Below are positions 6,687 to 14,403 of a stretch of DNA of 21,343 nucleotides, in pieces. The notes under the pieces are model-generated. The model was given only the letters and a program-made list of their open reading frames with translations. It ran no database searches and was not told the DNA's origin. Where the stretch lies: the NCBI GenBank assembly GCA_945637225.1, contig CALZDE010000008.1, forward strand, positions 1 through 21,343, in the 5' to 3' direction. The stretch's first letter is position 1, and each line of letters begins with the position of its first letter. Both the position numbers and the translations under genes were made by a program. The stretch is from an uncultured Selenomonadaceae bacterium (GTDB taxonomy: Bacteria > Bacillota > Negativicutes > Selenomonadales > Selenomonadaceae).

Positions 6687-7613
6687 ATGTTAATGGAAAA
6701 TAAAATAAGGGCAGAGCTGGCTTCATGTCGGCTTTGTCCTAGAAATTGCGGTGCGGATAGATTAAATGGTAAAGGTTTTTGCGGTGGCGGTGAAAAAGCA
6801 AATATTGCCCTAGTGAGTCTTCATCCCTGGGAGGAGCCGGTGATTGCTGGTGATAAGGGGGCGGGGACTGTATTTTTTTCTGGCTGTAATCTTCGCTGTG
6901 TTTTTTGTCAGAATTATGAAATAAGCCATGAAAGCAATAAATTAAAAATTGGCAGTGAGGTCAGTGATGAACGGCTGGCGGAAATCTTTTTGGAACAGCA
7001 GGCACGTGGTGCGGCTACCCTTGACCTTGTGACACCTACCCACTATGTATTGCAGATAATTCATGCCTTGGATATGGCTAAAGAAAAGGGATTCAGGCTT
7101 CCTGTGGTGTATAATTCCAGCGGTTATGAAAAGGCAGAAACCATTGAAATGCTAAAGGGATATGTCGATGTTTTCCTGCCGGATTTAAAATATTATGACA
7201 GTGAAGCGGCTAAGCTTTATTCGGGGGCTGAGGATTATTTTTCAGTGGCTAAAATAGCAATAAAAAAGATGGTGGAAATAACAAAGCCCCTTACCATGCA
7301 GAATGAACTGATGATAAAGGGCGTATTAGTCCGTCATTTGGTTTTGCCTGGGCACAGAAAGGACAGCATGAAGCTTTTGGAATGGCTCTGGCAGGAGTTT
7401 GGAGAAGATATATACATCAGCCTGATGAATCAGTACACGCCTATGTACAGGGCAAAGGAATTTCCAAAATTAAAGCGTACTCTGACTACCTTTGAATATC
7501 AGTCGGTAGTAGATTATGCTTATGATTTGGGCTTCCGCAAATGTCTGATTCAGTCTGAAAAGGCTTCAGGTGAAGAATTCGTACCTGAGTGGACTGGCGA
7601 CAATGTACTTTAA
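6687..7613 (+). CDS. PflX-like radical SAM protein (COG1313 type)
   Basis: Radical S-adenosylmethionine protein related to pyruvate formate-lyase activases, of unknown substrate. The CX3CX2C triad binding the catalytic 4Fe-4S cluster is C67-N-L-R-C71-V-F-C74. Four additional N-terminal cysteines (C14, C17, C21, C32 in CRLCPRNCG...GFCG) are typical of the PflX group and may bind another cluster. The 308-residue length fits that group. The ATG at 6687 immediately follows the TAG of the preceding gene, with GGAAGGA upstream inside it, so translation is probably coupled. No glycyl radical enzyme gene is adjacent. It ends flush against the convergent NlpC/P60 gene, with no spacer. Confidence 0.85.
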   Translation: MLMENKIRAELASCRLCPRNCGADRLNGKGFCGGGEKANIALVSLHPWEEPVIAGDKGAGTVFFSGCNLRCVFCQNYEISHESNKLKIGSEVSDERLAEIFLEQQARGAATLDLVTPTHYVLQIIHALDMAKEKGFRLPVVYNSSGYEKAETIEMLKGYVDVFLPDLKYYDSEAAKLYSGAEDYFSVAKIAIKKMVEITKPLTMQNELMIKGVLVRHLVLPGHRKDSMKLLEWLWQEFGEDIYISLMNQYTPMYRAKEFPKLKRTLTTFEYQSVVDYAYDLGFRKCLIQSEKASGEEFVPEWTGDNVL

Positions 7614-8450
7614 CTACTTTACGATGTGCTTACCGCCGTAGTAGCGTAGCTTCCAATAGCTGTTATTGAGGTCATCAACTCTGATACCCTTGCTGGAGGA
7701 AGCGTGGATAAACTGATTATCTCCCAGATAAATTCCGCAGTGGGAAACACCGGTACCGTCTGTATCAAAGAATACTAAGTCACCCTTTTCCAGCTGAGAG
7801 GTGCTGTTAGTGCGTTTTCCAAGGGTGTACTGGTCATCGGCTAGGCGTGGAATTTTGTAACCGTTCTGAGCAAATACATATTGCAGGAAACCGGAGCAGT
7901 CGAATCCCTTTGGGGTAGTACCGCCATAGACGTAGGGCACACCAATTTGTTTTTTGGCAGATGCCAGAACGGACATGACGTTGCCTCTGTCTAAAAATGG
8001 AGAGCTTTCAGGGACTTTGGTGGCTGGTTTGGTAATAATAGCAGGAGCAGCTTTTTTGGCAGAACTATTTACCTTAGGTGCTTCTGTTTTTTTGTTCTTA
8101 TTTTTAGAGGCAGAAAGAGTTCCATTATTTACGCTGATTGTACTGCTGGTGGAAGATGTGGAAGCAAGTGCGGCTTTTTTCAGGGTATTCCATGTCTTAG
8201 CATCTACGATACCGTTGATAGTCAGCTTATTGTCACGCTGAAAAGCCAATACCGCACGATAAACCTCATTGCCGAAAACACCATCGACCTCATTTATTTT
8301 GTAGCCTAAGCTTTGTAATCTCTGCTGAAGAACTAAAACATCATGCCCATGGGAATCTTTCTTGAGAATTGGCGCTGCAAAGGCTATGCTGGCGGTCATA
8401 GTCAAGGTCAGAGCAGATATGATAAGTGTTTTGAGAAGCCATTTTCTCAT
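7614..8450 (-). CDS. Secreted NlpC/P60 peptidoglycan endopeptidase with a peptidoglycan-binding domain
   Basis: Cell-wall hydrolase that cleaves peptide stems of peptidoglycan. Of 278 residues, a Sec signal peptide covers about 1-25 (MRKW, a hydrophobic core, then AFA-A). A PG_binding_1 repeat covers about 33-92 (DGVFGNEVYRAVLAFQ). A Lys/Ser/Ala-rich linker runs to about 150, and the NlpC/P60 domain fills 155-278. The catalytic residues are Cys185 in DCSGF, His237 in GVSHCGIYLG and His249 in FIHASS. The triad is complete, so it should be active. The ATG at 8450 follows AGAAAGGA. The -10 TATAAT (8506-8501) lies upstream with a poor -35. It is monocistronic. Confidence 0.92.
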   Translation of the reverse strand: MRKWLLKTLIISALTLTMTASIAFAAPILKKDSHGHDVLVLQQRLQSLGYKINEVDGVFGNEVYRAVLAFQRDNKLTINGIVDAKTWNTLKKAALASTSSTSSTISVNNGTLSASKNKNKKTEAPKVNSSAKKAAPAIITKPATKVPESSPFLDRGNVMSVLASAKKQIGVPYVYGGTTPKGFDCSGFLQYVFAQNGYKIPRLADDQYTLGKRTNSTSQLEKGDLVFFDTDGTGVSHCGIYLGDNQFIHASSSKGIRVDDLNNSYWKLRYYGGKHIVK

Positions 8451-8500
8451 AGTAGCAGTCCTTTCTTTTTTTGGTCACGCAACTAAATTTAATTACGTTA

Positions 8501-8506
8501 ATTATA
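8501..8506 (-). promoter_or_regulatory. Candidate -10 element of the NlpC/P60 gene
   Basis: TATAAT on the minus strand lies about 50 bases before the start codon. The hexamer 17 bases upstream (TTTATT) is a poor -35, so an activator or low basal activity is possible. Confidence 0.4.
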
Positions 8507-8606
8507 CAGTAAATTTTTAGAAAAATAAACAGGAATTTTGTATGATTTATTGAGAAATAATAATTTTTTTGTAATTTTTTTAGCGAACAGGTATTTTGTA
8601 TACAAG

Positions 8607-8693
8607 TTGTTCACACAATACCCACAGGCCATAATATTTTATCCACAAAGTTATCCACATTATACACAGAAAATATGTTCTATATGTGAATAA
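8607..8693. promoter_or_regulatory. Cluster of DnaA boxes in an intergenic region
   Basis: Four sites match TTATNCACA exactly. TTATCCACA occurs at 8639-8647 and 8651-8659 and TTATACACA at 8660-8668, all on the plus strand; TGTGAATAA (8685-8693) reads TTATTCACA on the minus strand. TTGTTCACA (8607-8615) is one base off. The flank at 8545-8585 is rich in A/T runs. The cluster lies in the 241-base gap between the ilvA terminator and the NlpC/P60 gene. It could titrate DnaA, regulate a neighbour or be an origin-like element. Confidence 0.65.
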
Positions 8694-8721
8694 AAAAAGA
8701 AGCCGAGAAAATCCCGACTTC
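8692..8721 (-). terminator. Intrinsic terminator of the threonine ammonia-lyase gene
   Basis: Minus-strand hairpin with a 10-bp stem (8721-8712 with 8708-8699, including two G-U pairs) and a TTT loop, followed by seven T. It begins 13 bases after the ilvA stop. Confidence 0.88.
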
Positions 8722-8734
8722 TAAATAACAGATT

Positions 8735-10003
8735 TTAGTAAATTTTGTTGATGGTATAGCCAGCTTTTTCCAGAGCCGCAATGATACGGGCGATGTGCTC
8801 GTGACCGTGAGTTTCGCAGGTAACTTCCAGAAGTACCTTCTTGAAGCTGTCTGTTACCTGACTCTGATTGTGGTCAAGCTTGGTTACGTTAGCGTTTTCA
8901 TCACTTAGAATTTTAGCGATGTTTAACAGCTGGCCTGGCTTATCGGAGAGAGGTACGGAGAAGCAGAACTCTCTGCCTCTGTCGACAAGTGCCTTGTTAA
9001 TGAGAGCAGAAATGGTGGAAATGTCGATATTACCGCCACTTACGATAGCAGCAACCTTCTTGTCCTTAAGAGTGAGCTTAGACAGAGCGGCAAGACTCAG
9101 CACGCCAGCACCCTCGGCAATCAGCTTATGCTTTTCAATGAGTGAGAGCAGGGCAGACATGATTTCCATTTCGGAAACGGTGATGATTTCATCAAGATAT
9201 TTTTTGCAGAATGCATAGGTCAGCTGACCAGGAGTCTTAACAGCACAGCCATCAGCTACGGTATCTACGAAAGGAAGGGTATCTACATGACCTTTCTTGA
9301 AGGCATTATCCATGCATGCCGCACCAGCAGGCTCAACGCCGATTACCTTTACGTTAGGATTTACAGCCTTTGTTGCGATAGCTACACCAGAAGCAAAACC
9401 GCCACCACCGATAGGAACGAGAATTGCGTCTACGTCTTTTAATTCTTCAATAATTTCCAGAGCAGTAGTGCCCTGACCTAAGAGAACTTCCTTATCATCA
9501 AAAGGTGGAATATAGATGTAGCCATGTTCCTTCTGCAATTCAATAGCTTTGGCAGCAGCATCATCGAAGGTATCGCCGAAAAGAACTACCTCAGCACCGT
9601 AAGCACGGGTAGCTTCTACCTTCAGAATAGGAGTGGTAGCTGGCATACAGATAACAGCCTTACAGCCTAAATGCTGAGCCGCAAAGCCTACGCCCTGTGC
9701 ATGGTTGCCGGCAGAAGCGGTAATTACACCACGAGCACGATCTTCATTGCTAAGCTGGCAAATCTTGTTGTAGGCACCACGAAGCTTAAAAGAACCCGTG
9801 TTCTGTAAGTTTTCAGGCTTGATGAAAACCTTGTTGCCAGAGATTTCGGAGAAGAATGGACTCTCAATGAGGCGGGTACGCTTAATAACACCATCTAAAT
9901 TTTTTGCTGCCTTATAGACATCAGCGATGGTAGTAGCAGCAACGATTTCCTCTATGGTATTTGGGGTGTCAGCTGCGACATCCTTTTTTTCTTTGTTGGA
10001 CAT
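8735..10003 (-). CDS. ilvA: Threonine ammonia-lyase (PLP-dependent) with C-terminal ACT domain
   Basis: Deaminates L-threonine to 2-oxobutanoate, the entry step to isoleucine or, in catabolic forms, to propionate. The 422 residues contain the PLP lysine in TGSFKLRGA (Lys73), the SAGNHAQG substrate loop and the phosphate-binding GGGGFASG. A single ACT domain covers about 340-422 (VPLSDKPGQLLNIAKIL). One short ACT domain matches the shorter Bacillota and catabolic type rather than the E. coli IlvA type with two ACT-like modules. The start is ATG at 10003, after AGGAGG with a 7-base spacer; a start at 10048 would include that signal. The gene stands alone, with its own promoter (10039-10067) and terminator. 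Biosynthetic versus catabolic use is not decided by sequence. Confidence 0.92.
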   Translation of the reverse strand: MSNKEKKDVAADTPNTIEEIVAATTIADVYKAAKNLDGVIKRTRLIESPFFSEISGNKVFIKPENLQNTGSFKLRGAYNKICQLSNEDRARGVITASAGNHAQGVGFAAQHLGCKAVICMPATTPILKVEATRAYGAEVVLFGDTFDDAAAKAIELQKEHGYIYIPPFDDKEVLLGQGTTALEIIEELKDVDAILVPIGGGGFASGVAIATKAVNPNVKVIGVEPAGAACMDNAFKKGHVDTLPFVDTVADGCAVKTPGQLTYAFCKKYLDEIITVSEMEIMSALLSLIEKHKLIAEGAGVLSLAALSKLTLKDKKVAAIVSGGNIDISTISALINKALVDRGREFCFSVPLSDKPGQLLNIAKILSDENANVTKLDHNQSQVTDSFKKVLLEVTCETHGHEHIARIIAALEKAGYTINKIY

Positions 10004-10038
10004 TGGAATGCCTCCTAATTTATAATTTGTATCATTTA

Positions 10039-10067
10039 AGTTTAACACCTTTGAGGAAAAGTGTCAA
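10039..10067 (-). promoter_or_regulatory. Promoter of the threonine ammonia-lyase gene
   Basis: On the minus strand, -35 TTGACA (10067-10062) and -10 TAAACT (10044-10039) are separated by 17 bases. The start point near 10032 gives a leader of about 30 bases. Confidence 0.65.
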
Positions 10068-10095
10068 ACTTTATTTGAAAGTAAGGATATTGCCA

Positions 10096-10124
10096 TTGAT
10101 GAATTTTAAAATTTATGTTATAAT
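10096..10124 (+). promoter_or_regulatory. Promoter of the GGDEF-nrdG unit
   Basis: -35 TTGATG (10096-10101), a 17-base spacer and an extended -10 TGTTATAAT (TATAAT at 10119-10124). The start point near 10131 leaves an 87-base leader containing a small hairpin (GATGTT/AACATC, 10144-10160). It is back-to-back with the ilvA promoter. Confidence 0.65.
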
Positions 10125-10217
10125 GCACTTTAGGCAGGAATAGGATGTTTGATGAACATCTCTTAGTCGTTATAGATAAATTTTTGATTGTATATATAGG
10201 TGAAAAAGGGGACACGA

Positions 10218-11216
10218 ATGAAGAAAGAAAATGCCGAAGCAAAGGTATCTGCTATTGATCTGGTGAAAGAGCTCAGTCTTCTGAAGGATGAAATGTCCAA
10301 GATGAAAAGACAGCTCAGACAGAGAAAGGCACTCTTTAATATCTTTTTGACAAAGATGGGCGGTATAACCTTTGAGTTTGAGATTACCAGTGATACCGCT
10401 TATTTTACTGAGATGGGTGAAGATGGTACTCCAAAGGAAACCGTAATTAATAATTTCCGCAAGTGGATATACTCTCACGCTGAAAATGGTGTTGAATTTT
10501 TGCTGAGACTGCAGAGATTTGTCGATACCAAGGGTGCGTCAGTAGAAGAAAAGAACTATGGTACCTTAGAATGGCCTGCTAAAATTAATACAGAGGAATT
10601 TCATTGGTATAAGCTAGATTATCAGGTAGTATTTGATGATAATGAAAATGTGATAGCTATGATAGGCTATATGCAGGATATTCATGAGGAATATTCCAAG
10701 AGACTCGACTTAGAACAGCAGGCACAGCGTGATTCAATGACTAAGCTTTATAATCGTGCTACCACAGAACGCCTTATCAATGAACAGCTGGCTACCATCA
10801 AGGAAAGAGAAAAAGGCGTATTATTCCTTTTAGATGTAGATAATTTTAAACAACTTAATGATAATTTGGGGCATTTAGCTGGCGATAAATATCTGAAGGG
10901 CGTTTCTGAAGCCGTTAGCAATGCTTTCCGCAGCAGTGATGTTGTTGGCAGAATTGGCGGAGACGAGTTTGTGGTATTTATCAAGGGTTCTGTGTCTCTT
11001 GATTTGATTGAAAAGTATGGTCAGAGGCTGATTAATCTTTTCCTGCGTGTTCCATGCAAGGATGGCTGGCAGGTAAGCTGCAGTATTGGCATTGCGGCTA
11101 CGGGTGATTCAAGCATGACCTATGAAAAGCTTCTTGCTAATGCGGATAATGCTATGTATAAGGCAAAGGCACGAGGCAAAAACAGATTTTATCTTTATGG
11201 CATAGATGATATTTGA
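10218..11216 (+). CDS. PAS-GGDEF diguanylate cyclase, cytoplasmic
   Basis: Predicted to make the second messenger c-di-GMP from two GTP. The start is ATG at 10218 after AAGGGG; GTG at 10200 is in frame but lacks a better signal. Of 332 residues, about 12-38 look coiled-coil. A PAS-like sensor domain covers about 40-158, ending in the typical IGYMQDIHEEY. The GGDEF domain covers about 168-332, with DSMTKLYNR, DVDNFKQLND and the active-site GGDEF (247-251). The inhibitory I-site RSSD is at 238-241, five residues before GGDEF, so product feedback is expected. There is no signal peptide or membrane span. The bound ligand of the PAS domain is unknown. nrdG follows after 18 bases. Confidence 0.93.
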   Translation: MKKENAEAKVSAIDLVKELSLLKDEMSKMKRQLRQRKALFNIFLTKMGGITFEFEITSDTAYFTEMGEDGTPKETVINNFRKWIYSHAENGVEFLLRLQRFVDTKGASVEEKNYGTLEWPAKINTEEFHWYKLDYQVVFDDNENVIAMIGYMQDIHEEYSKRLDLEQQAQRDSMTKLYNRATTERLINEQLATIKEREKGVLFLLDVDNFKQLNDNLGHLAGDKYLKGVSEAVSNAFRSSDVVGRIGGDEFVVFIKGSVSLDLIEKYGQRLINLFLRVPCKDGWQVSCSIGIAATGDSSMTYEKLLANADNAMYKAKARGKNRFYLYGIDDI

Positions 11217-11234
11217 TTTCGAGGTGTATTTATT

Positions 11235-11759
11235 TTGTCGACAATAAGGATTGCTGGTACAGTAAATGATTCAGTTGTAGATGGTGAGGGGTATCGTTAC
11301 AGTATATTTGTACAGGGCTGCCCCCACAATTGCGAAGGCTGTCATAATCCTGCTACCCATGACTTTGATGGCGGGACTCTTTGGGAAAAGGATGACTTTT
11401 TCAAAAAGGTTTTGCAGGATATAGATGAAAATATCCTTTTGTCAGGAGTAACCTTTAGCGGTGGTGAGCCATTTTGTCATGCTGAAGCTTTGGCAGAGCT
11501 GGCAGAGAAAATCCATGAGCGTGGTCTGGATATCTGGTGTTACAGTGGCTATACATTGGAAACATTATGGCAGAAGGCAGAGGAAGAGCCTGCTGTTGGC
11601 CGATTGCTGGAAAATATTGACGTGCTGGTAGATGGCCCTTTCATCATGGAACAGCGTGATTTGGAGCTTAGGTTCAGGGGCAGTGACAATCAGCGGTTAA
11701 TCAATATGAAGAAAACCCGTGAGCAGGGAGAAATAGTCCTGTGGGGAAGTAAAAAATAA
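11235..11759 (+). CDS. nrdG: Anaerobic ribonucleotide reductase activating protein (radical SAM)
   Basis: Radical SAM activase that abstracts hydrogen from the radical glycine of NrdD. Of 174 residues, the cluster triad is C29-P-H-N-C33-E-G-C36 and the SAM-contacting GGEP is in FSGGEPF. The downstream DVLVDGPF segment is typical of NrdG. The TTG start at 11235 follows GAGGTG (11221-11226) by 8 bases. It is probably co-transcribed with the GGDEF gene rather than with nrdD, which lies about 6.2 kb away on the other strand. It ends 5 bases from the end of hydF, convergently, with no clear terminator between them. Confidence 0.93.
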   Translation: MSTIRIAGTVNDSVVDGEGYRYSIFVQGCPHNCEGCHNPATHDFDGGTLWEKDDFFKKVLQDIDENILLSGVTFSGGEPFCHAEALAELAEKIHERGLDIWCYSGYTLETLWQKAEEEPAVGRLLENIDVLVDGPFIMEQRDLELRFRGSDNQRLINMKKTREQGEIVLWGSKK

Positions 11760-11764
11760 AAATA

Positions 11765-12976
11765 TTATGTGGTCTTGTATTCTAGTATGCCAGTTATATG
11801 TGCTATGGTAACACCGTAATTTGTCATGGGGATTTTCTGCTGTTTTGCTCTGTCTATACGCGACAGTATATATCTTCTGTTGAACATACAGCCACCGCAC
11901 TGAATAATTAAATCATATTTTGCTAAATCCTTGGGAAAATCAGTTCCGCTGACATGCTCAATTATTAGTTTTTTGCCAAATCTTTTTCTTAGCATATTGG
12001 GGATTTTTACTCGTCCGATATCCTCGGCAAGCGGTGCATGAGTACAGCATTCTGCTATTAATACCCTTGAATTTTCTGTAAGTGTATCAATTGCTTTTGC
12101 ACCTTCAATGTAGTAAGTTAAATCGCCCTTATAAGCGGCAAAAAGTATAGAGAAGGATGTCAGCATACTTTCCTTAGGCTTAGTTTCGTATACAAGTGGA
12201 AATACCTGAGAATCTGTAATTATTAATTTAGGGGGCTTTACTAAAGAGGAAAGTCCCTGTTTTATTTTGTCAGCTGTTACACAGATAGTAATACATTTTC
12301 GGTCTAATAATTCCCTGATGGTCTGTACCTGTGGAAGAATTAGCCTTCCCTTTGGTGCCTGAATATCCTGTGGCATTACCAGCATTATTACATCGTCTTC
12401 ATTAACTAAGTTTCCTGTGATAAATGCAGTATCATAATCCTGTGGAATTTTGCGTATCAGAGCATTTTTTATTTCGGTGGTATCATTGTCATTAATACAG
12501 CTGATAATAAGTGGCTTTTCTTTTGTAAATTCTTCTATTTTGGCAGAAAGAATTTTTGCATTTTCTAAAGATAAGTCACTTTTATTTATGATAAAAATTA
12601 CAGGAATATTTTTCTTTTTGAAATATTCATACCATGTTAATTCCTGACAATTTTCCGCAAAACTGTTATTTTCGGCAGATATTACCATAATCGCAATATC
12701 TGTTTTTTCTCCTGCCAGTTTAGTTTTTTCAATGCGTTTTACAGCTAATTCACTTTCATCATCAAAGCCTGCTGTATCTATGAAAACACAAGGCCCTAAG
12801 GGATGAAATTCCATAGCTTTATAGACTAAATCGGTTGTTGTTCCAGAAATATCAGAAACGATGGAAACACTTTGTCCCGTTAGTTTGTTTATGAGAGATG
12901 ACTTGCCACTGTTTGTTCTGCCAAAGACACCAATATGAAGCCTTGAAGCATTAGGGGTATCATTTAATTCTGCCAT
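11765..12976 (-). CDS. hydF: [FeFe]-hydrogenase maturation GTPase HydF
   Basis: Scaffold GTPase that assembles the 2Fe subcluster made by HydE and HydG and hands it to the apo-hydrogenase. Of 403 residues, the GTPase domain has the P-loop GRTNSGKS (19-26), DTAG (67-70) and NKSD (131-134). The C-terminal cluster domain carries C311-T-H313 and then C360-G-G-C363. The usual family motif is C-x-H...H-C-x-x-C; here the residue before C360 is Gln359, not His. All three cluster cysteines remain. The ATG at 12976 follows AGGTGAT, which overlaps the hydG stop, 8 bases away. It is the last gene of the maturation operon. Confidence 0.94.
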   Translation of the reverse strand: MAELNDTPNASRLHIGVFGRTNSGKSSLINKLTGQSVSIVSDISGTTTDLVYKAMEFHPLGPCVFIDTAGFDDESELAVKRIEKTKLAGEKTDIAIMVISAENNSFAENCQELTWYEYFKKKNIPVIFIINKSDLSLENAKILSAKIEEFTKEKPLIISCINDNDTTEIKNALIRKIPQDYDTAFITGNLVNEDDVIMLVMPQDIQAPKGRLILPQVQTIRELLDRKCITICVTADKIKQGLSSLVKPPKLIITDSQVFPLVYETKPKESMLTSFSILFAAYKGDLTYYIEGAKAIDTLTENSRVLIAECCTHAPLAEDIGRVKIPNMLRKRFGKKLIIEHVSGTDFPKDLAKYDLIIQCGGCMFNRRYILSRIDRAKQQKIPMTNYGVTIAHITGILEYKTT

Positions 12977-12984
12977 AATATCAC

Positions 12985-14403
12985 CTAAAATCTGAAATCA
13001 CGCTGACCGTTTTCTATTTCCTTTAAATGCTGAATTGTTACTTCACGAACCTTTTCCTTTGGAATGGTTAAAAGCTCCCTTTCAATGAGCTTTAAGCCAG
13101 CTTCTTTGGTAGCAGGAGAGGCATAATCTACCAAATATTCCTTCAAGGTCATGAGGGCATTTGGATGACAGCAGTTAGATATCTGCTTGCTCTTGCAAAG
13201 ACTCATAAAGCGGTCCCCTGTACGGCCTTCACGATAGCAGGCAGTACAGAAACTAGGCACATAATTAAGGTCAATAAGCCATTTCATAACTTCATCGAGA
13301 GTACGTCTGTCGCTGACATCAAACTGAGCGGAATTGTCTTCCTCTGGTTCTTCCTCTACGTAACCGCCGACACTGGTACGTGAGCCACCGCTAATCTGAG
13401 AAATACCTAATTCCAAAGCTTTGGCACGAACTTCTTTTGCTTCTCTTGTAGAAATAATCATGCCAGTATAAGGAACAGAAACACGTAAAAGTGCGATAAT
13501 CTTAGCGAATATTTCATCGCTTATTCCATTATCAAAGGCACTTGGATCAATATCGTCAGCTCGCTTAATTCGTGGTACACTGATGGTATGAGGTCCGACT
13601 CCATGGACAGCTTCTAAGTGCTCTGCATGCATGAGAATACCAGCAAATTCATAACGGTACATCTCTAAGCCAAAGAGTACGCCAAGGCCTACGTCGTCTA
13701 TACCGCCCTCCATTGCTCTGTCCATAGCTTCAGTATGATAGGCATAATCATGCTTTGGGCCTGTTGGATGGAGTGACTCATAGGATTCCTTATTGTAGGT
13801 TTCTTGAAAGAGAATATAAGTGCCAATGCCAGCTTCTTTTAATTTACGGTAATTTTCTACGGTGGTAGCGGCAATATTTACATTTACTCGTCTGATTGCA
13901 CCATTTTTATGCTTGATGTCATAAATGGTTTTAATGGAATCAAGGACGTATTCAATAGGATTATTTACAGGGTCTTCACCTAATTCAATAGCCAGTCTTT
14001 TATGTCCCATATCCTGAAGTGCAATTACTTCTTTTCTGATTTCATCCTGTGTTAATTTCTTTCTGCTGATGTGCTTGTTTTTCATGTGATATGGACAATA
14101 AACACAGCCATTTACACAGTAGTTAGAGAGATAAAGAGGAGCAAAAAGCACAATGCGGTTTCCGTAATAATCTTCTTTTATCTTTTTAGCTAAATCGTAA
14201 ATTTCCTGTAATTTTTCTTCATTTTCACAGGCTAAAAGAACGGAGGCTTCACGATGGGTAAGACCTTTTCCAAGTTTTGCTTTTTCAATTATTTCATCAA
14301 TTAATGAAATATTATCCTTGTTGGCATCTGCATAAGCAAGGGTTTCTTTTATTTCTTGATCAGAGATAAATTCCTCTGCTTTTAATGATTTTGCGTTATA
14401 CAT
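12985..14403 (-). CDS. hydG: [FeFe]-hydrogenase maturase HydG (tyrosine lyase)
   Basis: Radical SAM enzyme that splits tyrosine to p-cresol and produces the CO and cyanide ligands of the H-cluster. The ATG at 14403 gives 472 residues and follows AGGGGAG; the frame extends to 14439, but that start would put the Shine-Dalgarno inside the gene. The SAM cluster triad is C96, C100, C103. The C-terminal auxiliary-cluster motif CX2CX22C is C386, C389, C412. Length and cysteine spacing match canonical HydG. Its start overlaps the hydE stop by 8 bases, indicating translational coupling. Confidence 0.95.
   Translation of the reverse strand: MYNAKSLKAEEFISDQEIKETLAYADANKDNISLIDEIIEKAKLGKGLTHREASVLLACENEEKLQEIYDLAKKIKEDYYGNRIVLFAPLYLSNYCVNGCVYCPYHMKNKHISRKKLTQDEIRKEVIALQDMGHKRLAIELGEDPVNNPIEYVLDSIKTIYDIKHKNGAIRRVNVNIAATTVENYRKLKEAGIGTYILFQETYNKESYESLHPTGPKHDYAYHTEAMDRAMEGGIDDVGLGVLFGLEMYRYEFAGILMHAEHLEAVHGVGPHTISVPRIKRADDIDPSAFDNGISDEIFAKIIALLRVSVPYTGMIISTREAKEVRAKALELGISQISGGSRTSVGGYVEEEPEEDNSAQFDVSDRRTLDEVMKWLIDLNYVPSFCTACYREGRTGDRFMSLCKSKQISNCCHPNALMTLKEYLVDYASPATKEAGLKLIERELLTIPKEKVREVTIQHLKEIENGQRDFRF

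Noticed and set aside
7600..7660. Shared bidirectional terminator between the PflX-like and NlpC/P60 genes
   Set aside because: The genes abut with no spacer and only a weak CTAC/GTAG pairing inside the coding sequence is visible; no U-tract follows.
8545..8693. Chromosomal replication origin
   Set aside because: DnaA boxes and an A/T region are present, but no dnaA/dnaN lies nearby and flanking genes on the left point toward the site rather than away. It is kept only as a DnaA-box cluster.
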